DNA from: an uncultured Spirochaetaceae bacterium
GTDB taxonomy: Bacteria; Spirochaetota; Spirochaetia; Sphaerochaetales; Sphaerochaetaceae
DNA length: 56,354 nucleotides
Assembly (NCBI GenBank): GCA_944389075.1
Contig: CALXLA010000035.1
Span: 1 to 56,354 of the forward strand
Direction: 5' to 3'
Shown one piece after another: positions 26,877-35,003 of this stretch. Numbering within the stretch: position 1 is the first letter of the stretch; each line of letters opens with the position of its first letter. The notes under the pieces are model-generated. The model was given only the letters and a program-made list of their open reading frames with translations, did no database searches and was not told the origin of the DNA. Made by a program: the position numbers and the translations under genes.

Positions 26877-29195
26877 TTAGAACTCCTCCTCGAACAACGT
26901 CAGGACATCAGTTGAGCTTTTATCACGCAAAGATACGCTTTGAAGGTCATTAGTGTACGTTGCGTTGATGAAATCTGGGTAACGAGCGGTCAGACCTACT
27001 AATATTGTCCTTAATTCTTCTGCGTCTTCTATCCCAAACAACCTCACAGGACTTATTCCATTACGCTCAACCTCTTCATCAAATAAATATGAAACATTAA
27101 ACTCTTTCCCAATATTGCATTTTTCAGCAAATAAATACAAAGAATATAAGATAATACGATTATCATTTATACTACATTTTGTGCGACATAATCCTACGAT
27201 TTGTCTGCCATCTTCTTCTACGTACCCCCAATTCAAAGTTTCACCTAGAGGCAGCTCACAGAACCTTTTATATGAATTGATAATTGAGGTTGCATCATCT
27301 TTCTTTACCCCATCAGATACAAGTAGATCACTGATATACTTGCGATCATAATACTCGCCAATATTCATATTTTCGATGTACCATCTGCATTGCCTATTGT
27401 ATGCAAGATTGGATAGCATTAACCCCCACGCTGTATTATCTCTCCATCCAATGCGCTTAATAATATCAAATAAGATGGTAGTTTTATTCTTTGAATCTAT
27501 TACTCCACACTCTCTCAAAAAACGTTTAAACATTGGAACCTGGTTTTTACCTAATGAATTATTTCCTTCATTCCAATATTCATTTCCAAGATTAAAGAAT
27601 TCCTGTACCCAACTTGACTTAGGTGCATGATTTGCAAACGAGTTAATACTTTCCTTTTTCATAATCCCTTCCCCATTATTTGTTCGAACAGAGTGATATA
27701 CTAAACATCCATCATCAATTTCATGACACTGCCCACAATGTATGCAATCTGTTATAGACAAACCTCCGTCAAATGATATACATCCATTTCTACAATTTGT
27801 CTCGCATACTCTACAGCCCACACAATGGGACGCTTTCTTGAATACCTGCTTAAATTTTTTAAATACATTAGGGTATGTTTTGGCTTCCTTTGCAGAACAA
27901 GTAATAACATAACCATCCGTCGTTTCCGTATAATCAAATTCGAAAGGAATTTCGCCAATAGTTTTTATCCATTCTCGCCAATCTGTTGTCGGAGATGTAA
28001 CAGTAATAATGTATTTCCCATCAATTATCTCTTCAAAACAACGCTGACTAGCAATTGTCAAATCCCTTCCATTTTTCCTTGCATTCCAGCCACCGTTAGA
28101 AACATAACTATCCAAAGCCTTCTCGTCTGAAGAATCTTTAGAGTTCATATCTTTAATTATGGAAATGTATCTTTCTACTTCGTCTGGATATGAAGACCTC
28201 TGAATATAATCCCCTTTGCCTCCTCCCATCGGACAAAAGAGACAACCAGCTCGAGAGTTTCCTTTCTTATAGGCAGAATTAATTTCTAGTTTGTTTATAA
28301 AAATATAAAGCCATACCTCATAAGATGTCCATTCTAGAATAGGATTATAACTATACTGTCCCTTCTGTTTCTTACCTATACCTTCATAATCATACCTGCT
28401 ACGAGAAACACTCTCATGGGCTCTAACCCCAACAAAATCTAAGCCAATATAATCATCTTTACCTGTTATCTCCCTCATTTTTAATGTTTGCGGTGTGCTC
28501 TTATGTACACTACAACACCAACGTAAAACACGAGCAGGAGGCCCAAACAATTTCCAAGAATCTAATGGATCAAAATGAGATTGAGCAATATAGAAAGGTG
28601 TACCATCTTTTTCACATTCAGTCTTTACTTTCGACACAGTCTCATACGTATCTGGGAATTCCATGCCAGTATCACCGAATATGACAACAAAGCTTCCAAC
28701 AGGAAGTGCTTTCTTTACTAGGTCCAAAAGAACTGTGCTATCTTTTCCTCCAGAATAAGCCACATGGAAGATATCTAAACGATTTTTAAATTTCTCATAT
28801 TCCTGAATTATTTTCCTGACCGTATTGTTTTCTATGATATTAATCAATTCTTTATTTCGATTACACATCTCAGAAACATTAATTGGCTTTAGAACAATTC
28901 CATTTTCTCTGGAGAATGGAATTAAGCCTCTCTCATTAGGAATAGGCTCTAATTCTGGGACTGCATACAAGGATCCGCCTTTAGCTCTAGCTATTTGGAC
29001 TCCATGATACCAATACACATTAGATTCTGCCCACATATATGGTACATCACATTCATTATCGAATTCCCAATATTTGTGAAATCCCAAAAGATTCATCTCC
29101 TGTGCCCATACCGGACGAGGTTCTTTTGAAAAGACAGTAGGGGAAGAATTAAGAATAATTCCACCAGTGTCTGAGTCATAAACATATGAATACAT
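26877..29195 (-). CDS. brxP: BREX type 4 protein BrxP (PAPS-reductase/DndC-like, ferredoxin motif)
   Basis: A 772-aa protein marking BREX type 4. The PP-loop SGGKDS (148-153) is that of PAPS reductases and of DndC, which adenylates substrates before sulfur insertion. CC at 227-228 and CLFC at 318-321 are placed like the cluster ligands of DndC-type enzymes. A second cysteine-rich block (Cys458, 461, 464, 468 and 484, 487, 490) matches a 4Fe-4S ferredoxin pair. The last 250 residues resemble the DUF4007-type domain seen with Dnd-like systems (weak, by eye). GAGAGGGGG precedes the ATG. No methyltransferase (PglX/BrxX) is present, so BrxP probably provides the self-marking chemistry. Confidence 0.9.
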   Translation of the reverse strand: MYSYVYDSDTGGIILNSSPTVFSKEPRPVWAQEMNLLGFHKYWEFDNECDVPYMWAESNVYWYHGVQIARAKGGSLYAVPELEPIPNERGLIPFSRENGIVLKPINVSEMCNRNKELINIIENNTVRKIIQEYEKFKNRLDIFHVAYSGGKDSTVLLDLVKKALPVGSFVVIFGDTGMEFPDTYETVSKVKTECEKDGTPFYIAQSHFDPLDSWKLFGPPARVLRWCCSVHKSTPQTLKMREITGKDDYIGLDFVGVRAHESVSRSRYDYEGIGKKQKGQYSYNPILEWTSYEVWLYIFINKLEINSAYKKGNSRAGCLFCPMGGGKGDYIQRSSYPDEVERYISIIKDMNSKDSSDEKALDSYVSNGGWNARKNGRDLTIASQRCFEEIIDGKYIITVTSPTTDWREWIKTIGEIPFEFDYTETTDGYVITCSAKEAKTYPNVFKKFKQVFKKASHCVGCRVCETNCRNGCISFDGGLSITDCIHCGQCHEIDDGCLVYHSVRTNNGEGIMKKESINSFANHAPKSSWVQEFFNLGNEYWNEGNNSLGKNQVPMFKRFLRECGVIDSKNKTTILFDIIKRIGWRDNTAWGLMLSNLAYNRQCRWYIENMNIGEYYDRKYISDLLVSDGVKKDDATSIINSYKRFCELPLGETLNWGYVEEDGRQIVGLCRTKCSINDNRIILYSLYLFAEKCNIGKEFNVSYLFDEEVERNGISPVRLFGIEDAEELRTILVGLTARYPDFINATYTNDLQSVSLRDKSSTDVLTLFEEEF

Positions 29196-29200
29196 TGGAA

Positions 29201-31312
29201 TTACACCCCCTCTCTTTTTTTCTTTGCCTGCTCGATTATGGTAGACATGTTTGAATATTCTCTTTTTGCAGTATATCCATTTTCAAAGAAATACTGTCCT
29301 ATCATTTCTTCAGTGAGCTCTACATTGGAAAAAGCTGCAGTATCACACAGTATTTCAAAATAACTAAGATCCAGACCTTTCGATACAATTATCCCAACAT
29401 TCTTATCATTGAAATGATTTACCAAAAGCTTAAAAAGCTTACTGAATCGATAACAATAACTCTCTAGCAGGTAATAATTCCATGCCACTCCACATGATGG
29501 AAACAAGGCAAATGTTGCGATACTTTTAATCGATGTAAATCGATTACCGACAATCTCTGATAGTATCTCATCTATTTTCTCACAATCAAAATTGATTTGA
29601 GCATCTGAAATAAAATCGTCCTCCGATATTCTAATCATTGAATCATAAAGAACAGTCAACACTCTTTGCTTATTTGGCACTCCTGCCAATTCACTATCTA
29701 TCGAAAGTAGCTCAGATACTGTGCATTTTGCTTTGTTCTTACAATTTCTTGTTAGCAAGGAAGGAAGATCTATTTCATTACATTTAGTAAGAATCTTACC
29801 ATCCTTCAAGTAGTATTCATCTTTAAAAAGAGCATTATATATAGATTCTTGTATTGCTCTTTCTGTTAGCTCGAAGTATTCATCACTTATCTTTTGATAA
29901 GGCAGTTTCGCAATCGAAACATACCCACGCAAATCGCATTCATGCCTTACATAATTAGATAATAATTCCTTATCATAATTTGAAAGGGTAAAGTGCCTTA
30001 AAACAAAATATGTTCCATCTCCATTCCACACAAATTCTGAGCTAGAAGACAAGCACCTCACTATTTTAGTTGCTGGAACATAAGGTAATTTATGCTTCAG
30101 AGAATTACAGTCAACAAAATATTCGTCTCCACAAACCCGATTTACTTCCTGGACAACAGCTTCTTGCTCATTGACCTTGCCTTTGGAAATGAAATTTAAA
30201 CCATAAAATAAGCCCGGCCTAACTATTCGAGAAACAGATTTTAGCATTTCAGATGAAATAACGTGGTGCTGTTTTAAAAACTGCTCATTGATTTTCATTA
30301 GGCAATCTAAGAAAGCAACATTTGTTTCCGTGTCGAAAATGTTGTCAAGGATCGAAGCAACACCATCAATAAGAGCCTCATCTAGAACAAAAATCTTCTC
30401 GTCAATTTTTACACCAGCAGCAAGTATCTCCCTTTTTACGTCTTCATTTGCCTCTGGAAGAATAACATTGTTCATCTCAGCAAAATTTCGAAGTCGCATA
30501 ATATGCATTTCAGAATTAATCGGGAATCCATATACATAATGCTCGGATATAATCTGTTTTATTATTGAGCTAAATCTTGGAGTATATTCGATGCCTTCTG
30601 CATATATGTTTCTTTTCCGCCTAATGGCCTCAATATCATTAGGCTTTGAGTATTTTATTACCACATCGTGATGATCAATCCCACAAAGCTTAAATAATGC
30701 TCGCAACTTGTTAATAATGGTCGTTGTACTTACATTACATTCAAGATAAAGATTATCTGATATCTCTTTTGGATTAACCATTCCATCAGAATTTCCAATG
30801 TCAATGCGCGAACTTGAAGACAATTTACAAGAAATAGGGAATGTTTCAGTGCATTCAGTATAAATCAACTTAACAAGGTTGATATATAATTCATTCCATC
30901 CATTACATTGGACACTATGTCCTTTATATTTGCAACTTATTGGCTTAGTGTACTTGTAACTGCTAGATATAGAGAAATCTACAATATGTTCTACTCTGTT
31001 GTCACAAGAACCTAGATTGAAATTGTTATCAGGGTTACCTACCTTATACTGAGCAACAACATCACTGAATACATCTCTCTTGGTCCCATTGTTACCGTTC
31101 TGGTAATAATCAGCTATTTCCAAAAAATGTGTGTGAACATCGTTAGGACTTCCGAATTCATCTGCTGTCACAAATTCTTCAGACTTCTTTTTGCTTAGTT
31201 CATTTGAAACAAACAAAATAGCATCTTCTTCAGATAGTTCACCTTTATTGAACTTCAAATAATAACTAAGTAGCAATGTTGCATCGTCTCTGTCCCACTC
31301 ATGCTGTTGCAT
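29201..31312 (-). CDS. Unrecognised 703-aa protein, first gene of the BREX operon
   Basis: I do not recognise a family. There is no Walker motif, signal peptide or membrane segment. The first 40 residues (WDRDDATLLLSYYLKF) are acidic/aromatic and helical, and the remainder looks like mixed helical and winged-helix-type segments, so a DNA- or protein-binding role is possible. It has an AAGGTG site, ends five bases before brxP and starts the operon. The minimal type 4 set described for BREX is brxP, brxC, pglZ and brxL, so this gene is either an accessory factor or a specificity/sensor subunit. Its base composition matches the other island genes. Confidence 0.75.
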   Translation of the reverse strand: MQQHEWDRDDATLLLSYYLKFNKGELSEEDAILFVSNELSKKKSEEFVTADEFGSPNDVHTHFLEIADYYQNGNNGTKRDVFSDVVAQYKVGNPDNNFNLGSCDNRVEHIVDFSISSSYKYTKPISCKYKGHSVQCNGWNELYINLVKLIYTECTETFPISCKLSSSSRIDIGNSDGMVNPKEISDNLYLECNVSTTTIINKLRALFKLCGIDHHDVVIKYSKPNDIEAIRRKRNIYAEGIEYTPRFSSIIKQIISEHYVYGFPINSEMHIMRLRNFAEMNNVILPEANEDVKREILAAGVKIDEKIFVLDEALIDGVASILDNIFDTETNVAFLDCLMKINEQFLKQHHVISSEMLKSVSRIVRPGLFYGLNFISKGKVNEQEAVVQEVNRVCGDEYFVDCNSLKHKLPYVPATKIVRCLSSSSEFVWNGDGTYFVLRHFTLSNYDKELLSNYVRHECDLRGYVSIAKLPYQKISDEYFELTERAIQESIYNALFKDEYYLKDGKILTKCNEIDLPSLLTRNCKNKAKCTVSELLSIDSELAGVPNKQRVLTVLYDSMIRISEDDFISDAQINFDCEKIDEILSEIVGNRFTSIKSIATFALFPSCGVAWNYYLLESYCYRFSKLFKLLVNHFNDKNVGIIVSKGLDLSYFEILCDTAAFSNVELTEEMIGQYFFENGYTAKREYSNMSTIIEQAKKKREGV

Positions 31313-31400
31313 AATTCACCTTTGCTTTCGTATCCTAATCAATGCCGCTAGGAGGCAATCCAAGGTCATCAACTCAATTCTTCATTCTTTTGATGACATG

Positions 31401-31469
31401 CTTATAGCAATTGATAACATATATGTTTAATGGTTTGTCTCCTCTACATTTTCAACAGTATTTTACTGT
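31401..31469 (-). promoter_or_regulatory. BREX operon promoter with palindromic operator candidates
   Basis: On the minus strand TAAACA (31424-31429) and TATAAG (31401-31406) are 17 bases apart, about 90 bases before the first start codon. The perfect 12-bp palindrome AACATATATGTT (31416-31427) covers most of the -35 box and the start of the spacer. A second perfect inverted repeat, ACAGTA-TTT-TACTGT (31455-31469), lies about 25 bases upstream. Both look like repressor or activator sites. No regulator gene is inside the island. Confidence 0.5.
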
Positions 31470-31871
31470 ATCAGAATATGGTAGTTTTGATAACCGTTAT
31501 CCTAGGTAAATCAATATCTTAGTTCAAAAAAAAATAGTTCTTCCCCGAAAGTTAGTGGATTGAATAATAGCGATTGAAAAGAAAAGCATGTAAGCTCTAA
31601 AGTTCAGTTGCAAAACAAAAGAACGGCACATGCTCATAGAACAAAACATAGCAGATATCTATCACTTCAACCCTATAATACATTGGAACGAAAACAGCAG
31701 AAGATGGCAGGTAATGTCCTCATATACTCCATACGACTTGCCAATGGCAAGACGGGCACGCCACTCTAGTTTAAGATAACTAAAGACGCCTCCCAGCATA
31801 TTCAATTCTAAGACCACTTATCTGTCACAATCGGCCAGATTCTGCCTTAATTCATCTGCTTTAATACACAA
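31470..31871. other. Right flank inside the island, no gene assigned
   Basis: About 400 bases between the BREX promoter and the terminator hairpin. A 49-codon plus-strand frame (31630-31779, beginning MLIEQNIADIYHFNP) is the only coding-like stretch. It has no ribosome site and I cannot match it to a family, so it may be an eroded mobile-element gene. Nothing else is recognised. Confidence 0.4.
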
Positions 31872-31891
31872 AGCAGGGCAAAAGCCCTGCT
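31872..31891 (-). terminator. Perfect 8-bp hairpin, terminator
   Basis: AGCAGGGC and GCCCTGCT enclose a four-base loop. On the minus strand the stem is followed by TTTGTGTATT, a poor but usable T tract, so it could terminate the phosphofructokinase transcript. It lies inside the right inverted repeat, so it may instead have come in with the island. Confidence 0.6.
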
Positions 31892-31918
31892 CCGTGGTTG
31901 CTAAATGGATACTATCAG

Positions 31919-31946
31919 TTCTCAAAAGTGATTTTTGCGACAGTCC
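31919..31946. repeat. Right boundary inverted repeat of the BREX island
   Basis: TTCTCAAAAGTGATTTTT at 31919-31936 is the exact reverse complement of 17272-17289. The outward side reads GGACTGTCGC on the minus strand, related to GGCTGTTG on the left. The phosphofructokinase stop is about 20 bases further right. AAAG lies just outside this copy and almost adjacent to the left copy, too short to call a target duplication. Confidence 0.75.
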
Positions 31947-31966
31947 AAAGCATAAAACAGAATGAA

Positions 31967-33289
31967 TCAGTTGTTCTTCATCGAGAACGGCTGTCTTGTG
32001 TTCTCAAGCACGTCCCTCCAGAGAGAGCCCTCGATATCCACATGGCTTCTCTTGGATACAGCAACCTTGATAGGAACATAGACATACTGATTGTTCACGC
32101 GCGATGCGATGCACTGCGTCTTTCCTGCCATTGCGGCATGGACGGCATGGGCACCGATTCTTGCGCAGTAGATAGAGTCATAGCTGTTCGCAGCTGATGA
32201 GCGGATGATGTATGACGGATCGATGTACTTGATCGATGTCGTGATGCCCTGCTCCGCGAAGTATTCCTTTATCTTATTCTTCAGGAATATGCCGATATCA
32301 TGATATTTGATGTTTCCTGAAGCATCGGTCTCTCCTGTAGGAGGTGCGAACTCCTGGCCTGCGCCTTCTGCAACGAGAATGACAGCATGGCCGCGCTCAA
32401 GGATTCTTCTCTTCACATGCTCAAGGAGGCCATTAGGGCCATCGAGATCGAATGGGCTCTCAGGGATAAGGCAGAAATTGACATCTGACTGGGCAATAGC
32501 TGCGTTGGCTGCGATGAAACCGGATTCCCTTCCCATGACCTTCACAAGACCGATGCCGTTGATGGCACCTCTTGCCTCAACATGCGCTCCCCTGATGATA
32601 GGTACTGCCATCGAGACTGCAGTATCGAATCCGAATGAGGAATCGATGAATGAAAGATCATTGTCGATAGTCTTAGGAACTCCTACGACAGAAATCTTGA
32701 GTCCCCTTCTCTTTATCTCTTCTCCGATATCATAGGCACCGCGGAGAGTTCCGTCACCGCCGACAGATATGAGGATATTTATATTCAGTCTCTCAAGTGT
32801 GTCCACGATTTCCTCGACCTGTTTTCCGCCACCGCGTGCAGAACCAAGGATCGTGCCTCCCTTCTCCTGGATCTCATCCACGACATCAGGAGTCAGATTG
32901 ATGAGCGGCCATGGAGAATTCTCAAGAAGGCCAAGATAGCCATACTGTATGCCGGAGATCCTTCTTACACCATATCTGTACCAGAGACAGCGGACAACAG
33001 ACCTGATGACATTGTTGAGACCTGGGCAGAGACCGCCGCATGTGCATATAGCGGCATGGACATGAGCCGGGTTGAAATAGATCTTCTCCCTAGGTCCTGC
33101 GAGCATGAGTGTGTCGGAATGCACAGGTCTTGAGCCCTCTGCTGTCTCTTCAGTCTCGATTGAATAGAGAATCCTGTCAGTATCCTGGACATAATCGACA
33201 AAGCCATCGCCTTCCTTCTTCGACATCCTTATAGGCGAATTCAGCTTCGCAGGCCCAAGCGATTCGATTGTGAAATCATATTCCATCAT
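31967..33289 (-). CDS. Phosphofructokinase, plant/TP0108-like clade
   Basis: A 440-aa glycolytic enzyme phosphorylating fructose 6-phosphate. CTCGGLCPGLNNVIR near 86-100, GGDGT near 181-185, PKTIDND near 209-215, and MGRESGF near 255-261 are visible. Gly in GGDGT (rather than Asp) is the feature of ATP-using enzymes, while Lys in PKTIDND is shared by PPi-dependent and plant-type ATP enzymes, so ATP use is more likely but not certain. AGGAGG precedes the double ATG. The start overlaps the ModE-like regulator by 14 bases, placing it third in an operon with an aminotransferase. Confidence 0.9.
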   Translation of the reverse strand: MMEYDFTIESLGPAKLNSPIRMSKKEGDGFVDYVQDTDRILYSIETEETAEGSRPVHSDTLMLAGPREKIYFNPAHVHAAICTCGGLCPGLNNVIRSVVRCLWYRYGVRRISGIQYGYLGLLENSPWPLINLTPDVVDEIQEKGGTILGSARGGGKQVEEIVDTLERLNINILISVGGDGTLRGAYDIGEEIKRRGLKISVVGVPKTIDNDLSFIDSSFGFDTAVSMAVPIIRGAHVEARGAINGIGLVKVMGRESGFIAANAAIAQSDVNFCLIPESPFDLDGPNGLLEHVKRRILERGHAVILVAEGAGQEFAPPTGETDASGNIKYHDIGIFLKNKIKEYFAEQGITTSIKYIDPSYIIRSSAANSYDSIYCARIGAHAVHAAMAGKTQCIASRVNNQYVYVPIKVAVSKRSHVDIEGSLWRDVLENTRQPFSMKNN

Positions 33290-33653
33290 TGCTTTCCTCC
33301 TCTTCCTGACTGAGCTTGGCTACTTTCTCAGCAAAGGATGAGAATCTTTCCATCGCATCCTTCCTGACAGCATCGTCAAACTCCCTATACAGGGAGATAT
33401 ATTCCTTCGCGAAGGAAGTGAGCTCCGCTCCCTGATGTGCGGCTCCTCCCTTCTTCCTTTCTATCATACACCTTCCAGTCTCTTTCTCCAGACGTTCCAT
33501 CATCGTCCGGGCCTTGGAGTACGAAAGACCCATCCTCTTCGCGGCAGCAAGAAGTGAGCCGGTCTCATCTATGCCCTCCATGAGCCATAGGACACCTTCT
33601 CCCATGAATTTCCTGCCATCCTGGAGGATGATTGTCTTCGTCTTCAGCTCCAT
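33276..33653 (-). CDS. ModE N-terminal-type winged-helix regulator
   Basis: A 125-aa stand-alone LysR-like helix-turn-helix domain of the ModE N-terminal type. GVLWLMEGIDETGSLLAAAKRMGLSYSKA is the DNA-binding part, followed by a dimerisation helix (SYREFDDAV region). It lacks the molybdate-binding MOP domains of full ModE, so a molybdate response is uncertain. A molybdoenzyme-like cluster lies 4 kb away, which may be relevant. AGGAGAGCT precedes the ATG. It overlaps both neighbours, the aminotransferase by 10 bases and the phosphofructokinase by 14. Confidence 0.75.
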   Translation of the reverse strand: MELKTKTIILQDGRKFMGEGVLWLMEGIDETGSLLAAAKRMGLSYSKARTMMERLEKETGRCMIERKKGGAAHQGAELTSFAKEYISLYREFDDAVRKDAMERFSSFAEKVAKLSQEEEESNDGI

Positions 33654-34954
33654 AGCTCTCCTGCGGCCTGATATACCTTGTCGATAAGATCCTCAAGGCC
33701 TTCTTCCTCAACAGAGCAGTATGCGACTCTGAGAGTGCGTCCAACGATGTTTATCGTACCGATACTGTACTTCTCAAGAAGATACTTCCTGAGTTCTTCG
33801 GCATCATGTCCGTTTGTGGAGAATCCCATGAAATAGCCAGAATTGAAGCTATATGGGGTGAGGACTGTCTCATCCTTATGCTTGCTGACAGCTTTGTGGA
33901 CTGCCTTGTATCTGCTTCTGATGACAGAGAAGAGGTGTTCCTTATCAGCAAGATAGCTCTTTCCGTTCTTATATGCGTTGAGTATGAGAGACTGTCCCGG
34001 GCGATCGCAGTTGCTGACAGTGCACCTTATCGCGCCAAGCGTCTTCTTCTGCAGTGCATCGATATGGGCATCGGTGAAGCCCTTCGATGCATATGTTATG
34101 AAGCCGATCCTGAAGCCCCAGACCATCTCTTCCTTCGTTGCTGCATCGCCTTTGATCGCGAAGATATTCTCATGGGCATCTGCAAGATATGCGAAGAGCG
34201 ATTCCTTCTCGACATCATCTTCGAAGAAAAGCCCGAAGTACGCATCATCGGAGAGCACCATAACCTTCTTCCCAGAGGATGCAACCTCGACAATCGCGTC
34301 CACGATAGCCTTGGCCTCAGATGCGGAAGGCGTGTAACCTGTAGGATTGTTCGGGAAGTTCAGAATGATCCTTGCATAATCACCCTTGACGTCATACAGC
34401 GCCTTCTTCATTCCTTCTGTATTGAATCCGCCTTTCTCATCATAGAATGGGAAGAGCTTCATCCTGGCGCCAATCAGATCCTGGAAGATGAGTTCGTAGT
34501 TATCCCAATAGAGATCAGGGCATACGACCTCATCCTCTGGTGACACGAAAAGGTTTGCAATAAGACTTATCGAATGCGTAAGGCCTGCCGTTACGATAGG
34601 CATCGAGATCTTCTTACCCTCAAGATGAGGATTCTTCGCAATCATCTCGCGCTGCCATATAGCTCTCAGTTCCTTATCTCCGCCGCCTGGTGCATATGAG
34701 AAGATCTGAGAGGGCCTGAACACGCCATCCCTGAATGCAGAGAAGATATCTGTCAGATGGAATGGTTCTCCCTTCTCCGTGGCAAGTCCTGTCGTCGCAT
34801 TATAGAGCTTTGCCTTCTCCTTGGCCTCATCGCTCTGTGCGACAATGCCTTTCGGGAAATACATCCTCTGCCCCATCGGCGAGAGGAAGCCATAAGCCAC
34901 TGAATCCTTCAGGATTCCGTTGAGTTCGATAGCCAGATTGTTCAACTTATGCAT
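33644..34954 (-). CDS. PLP-dependent aminotransferase, class I/II
   Basis: A 436-aa fold-type I aminotransferase. NFPNNPTGYTPSASEA (near 200-215), LSDDAYFGLFFEDD, and the PLP-lysine segment FAIKGDAATKEEMVWGFRIGF (Lys near 278, in KGDAATK) are typical. AGGAGAAA stands directly before the ATG. It opens a three-gene overlapping operon with the ModE-like regulator and phosphofructokinase. The substrate is not determined; this group includes aspartate- and branched-chain-type enzymes. Confidence 0.85.
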   Translation of the reverse strand: MHKLNNLAIELNGILKDSVAYGFLSPMGQRMYFPKGIVAQSDEAKEKAKLYNATTGLATEKGEPFHLTDIFSAFRDGVFRPSQIFSYAPGGGDKELRAIWQREMIAKNPHLEGKKISMPIVTAGLTHSISLIANLFVSPEDEVVCPDLYWDNYELIFQDLIGARMKLFPFYDEKGGFNTEGMKKALYDVKGDYARIILNFPNNPTGYTPSASEAKAIVDAIVEVASSGKKVMVLSDDAYFGLFFEDDVEKESLFAYLADAHENIFAIKGDAATKEEMVWGFRIGFITYASKGFTDAHIDALQKKTLGAIRCTVSNCDRPGQSLILNAYKNGKSYLADKEHLFSVIRSRYKAVHKAVSKHKDETVLTPYSFNSGYFMGFSTNGHDAEELRKYLLEKYSIGTINIVGRTLRVAYCSVEEEGLEDLIDKVYQAAGELWS

Positions 34955-35003
34955 TTTCTCCTATCCTGATGATACAACGTTTGGCTCTAATGGGGAAAGT
35001 GCC

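Noticed and set aside
17608-31312. Dnd or Ssp phosphorothioation system rather than BREX
   Set aside because: DndB/D/E and SspB/D-type genes are absent, while BrxC, PglZ and BrxL are all present; only BrxP and the desulfurase are Dnd-like.
17259-31950. AAAG as a target-site duplication around the inverted repeats
   Set aside because: Four bases in an A-rich setting, one base off on the left side; too weak to claim.
33806-34543. 245-codon plus-strand frame
   Set aside because: It is antisense to the aminotransferase, which has full family motifs.
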